Positions 62,835 through 64,000 of a stretch of DNA of 64,000 nt are shown here, one piece after another (the stretch's first letter is position 1; every line of letters starts with the position of its first letter). Made by a program: the position numbers and the translations under genes. This DNA comes from Micropterus salmoides (Eukaryota > Chordata > Actinopteri > Centrarchiformes > Centrarchidae). The stretch covers positions 273,001 to 337,000 of the forward strand of contig NW_024041262.1 in the NCBI RefSeq assembly GCF_014851395.1, read 5' to 3'. The notes beneath the pieces are model-generated. The model saw nothing but the letters and a program-made list of their open reading frames with translations, did not search any database and was not told the origin of the DNA.

Positions 62835-63116
62835 CTATATGTTGTCTTTTCCTCTGGGTTCTTTCATGTACAACTTGTAAACTGCATGATCTGCCTTTTC
62901 CACAGGTTTTTCTCTGTAGTTCTGCATTTCAACCACAATGGTAGCTGAGAGGTTGCTGTGATGGTGTGTTATATGTAATATTATATATAACATGTTTTTC
63001 CTTTCCCCAACATACACATCAGCCCTCATGGAGTCCACTGCACCTTCCCCGCTTAGCAGATTGGCAAAAAGATCCTCATGGATGGATGAGGCAGTCAGCC
63101 TTGTCAGTTTAATGGT
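62835..63116 (-). other. Unidentified open frame, possible exon or remnant
   Basis: The minus strand is open for about 93 codons between in-frame stops, reading KLTRLTASSIHEDLFANLL, then DSMRADVYVGERKNMLYIIL and ending KLYMKEPRGKDNI. The composition is protein-like and it has no repeats, but I do not recognise a family. There is no ATG early in the frame and no clear acceptor; if real it would be a terminal exon or a decayed gene piece. Confidence 0.2.
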
Positions 63117-64000
63117 TTAACACAGGACATAAATGTGAAAGATCTTTATTTATGAAGGCAAAGCCAGATCAGTCCTACAATTAATATTATCCTCGGCCAA
63201 AGACATACTCAGTCACATTTGTCTATTTTGTCTATTTGTAAGATATCTTAAAAATATCTCTAAAAGAGGGATTTATATGAAATCTGGTAAACAATGTCTC
63301 AGCCAATGCTTGAGGGTGTGACTTTTGTTGTTCTCAACATTGCAAGAAAGTATATTGTTTTGTCACTGTACTCAGGTAAAATAATGGTCTGTGTGTATTT
63401 TCATGTAGAGCCAGTAGATGTTAATTAAAATTGTACTGTAAAAAAAAAATCGTAAAATTACGGTAAAAAGTCTGGCAGCAAAGTTGCCAACCACTTACCC
63501 TCAAATTACAGTAAAAAACCTTAAATTATTTTACAGAAAAATTTTGTTTTTGAAAACGGATATTTACTGTGAACATTTTCTGTATTTTTACAGTTGAACT
63601 GCTGTTAAAAGAAAAAAAATCTCATAAAAAAATTCTCTGTTGAATGCTAAACGAATGTATAAATCTGTATAAAAACCTAAAAATATTACATAAATACCTT
63701 AAAATTACATAATTAAAAAGAAGACTGCTGTTTTAATACAGTATTATTTGGTATATTTTTAAGATAATCCAATCCATCTACAAGAACTCCTTGTCAAACT
63801 AAAGACTTTTCTATGTAAAGCAAACAGAAAATGTTGTAAATTTACCTTCAGATACCCTAATTTAAAGCCCAATACAGTATATTAATAGATTTTAACTTTT
63901 ATTTTATGCCATTATTCAATCAATTTACAGTAAATTCCTGTTAAATATTGGTTTTATCCTGTACAAAAACCCAAGATCATGTAATATTAAGTTACAAAAA
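63117..64000. other. Intergenic DNA ending in an ACAGTAA/TTACTGT-rich repeat
   Basis: From about 63430 the sequence is rich in TACTGTAAAA, AATTACGGTAAAAA, TTTACAGT and complements, typical of a fish non-autonomous element with short complementary motifs. It runs off the window. No gene. Confidence 0.45.

Overview
The window is vertebrate genomic DNA, almost certainly from a ray-finned (teleost) fish. It has one spliced, strongly conserved vertebrate gene with GT-AG introns, embedded in a dense mix of repeats typical of fish: several Tc1-like DNA transposons, L1-like and L2-like LINEs, a CR1/Rex-like LINE, short non-autonomous DNA elements, and an LTR retrotransposon whose priming signals look like the Tf1/sushi type. 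There is no bacterial-style gene organisation.

The only host gene I can support is csnk1d (casein kinase 1 delta), on the minus strand. Its first six coding exons were found: 37909-37984, 30371-30481, 20635-20783, 2994-3222, 2686-2856 and 2416-2564. All reading phases join, giving 295 codons from the start Met to the end of the kinase domain. The exons for the C-terminal regulatory tail are not in the visible sequence; they lie beyond position 1 or in the 500-N assembly gap at 1877-2376. The kinase domain is spread over about 35.6 kb because introns 1-3 are filled with transposable elements.

Layout. 1-2415: part of intron 6, with a broken Tc1 element (213-1780) and the gap. 2416-3222: exons 6, 5 and 4. 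3223-20634: intron 3, with four Tc1 remnants, a LINE fragment, two tRNA-related repeats, nested inverted-repeat elements and a tandem array of ~460-bp units. 20635-20783: exon 3. 20784-30370: intron 2, with a ~5.3-kb 5'-truncated L1-like LINE (minus) and small DNA elements. 30371-30481: exon 2. 30482-37908: intron 1, with an L2-like LINE and other repeats. 37909-38400: exon 1 and probable promoter, with a CRE octamer and a cluster of TAACGTTA palindromes. 38401-64000: upstream intergenic DNA, with a nearly complete Tc1 element (41750-43356), an inverted-repeat element with internal TTGCGAGG repeats (46503-47297), an L1-like LINE split by a later L2-like insertion (47560-54150), a complete 2.9-kb non-autonomous LTR retrotransposon with 5-bp target duplications (56919-59839), and a CR1/Rex-like LINE (59925-61560).

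Nothing here looks like a new multi-gene system. The most notable object is the LTR element. Its LTRs carry a TATA box 29 bp before an 11-nt sequence that is perfectly complementary to the position where the primer-binding site should be, which is the arrangement of self-priming Tf1/sushi retrotransposons. Its interior has no polymerase and is largely minisatellite DNA that stays open as one long frame except for a single stop codon.
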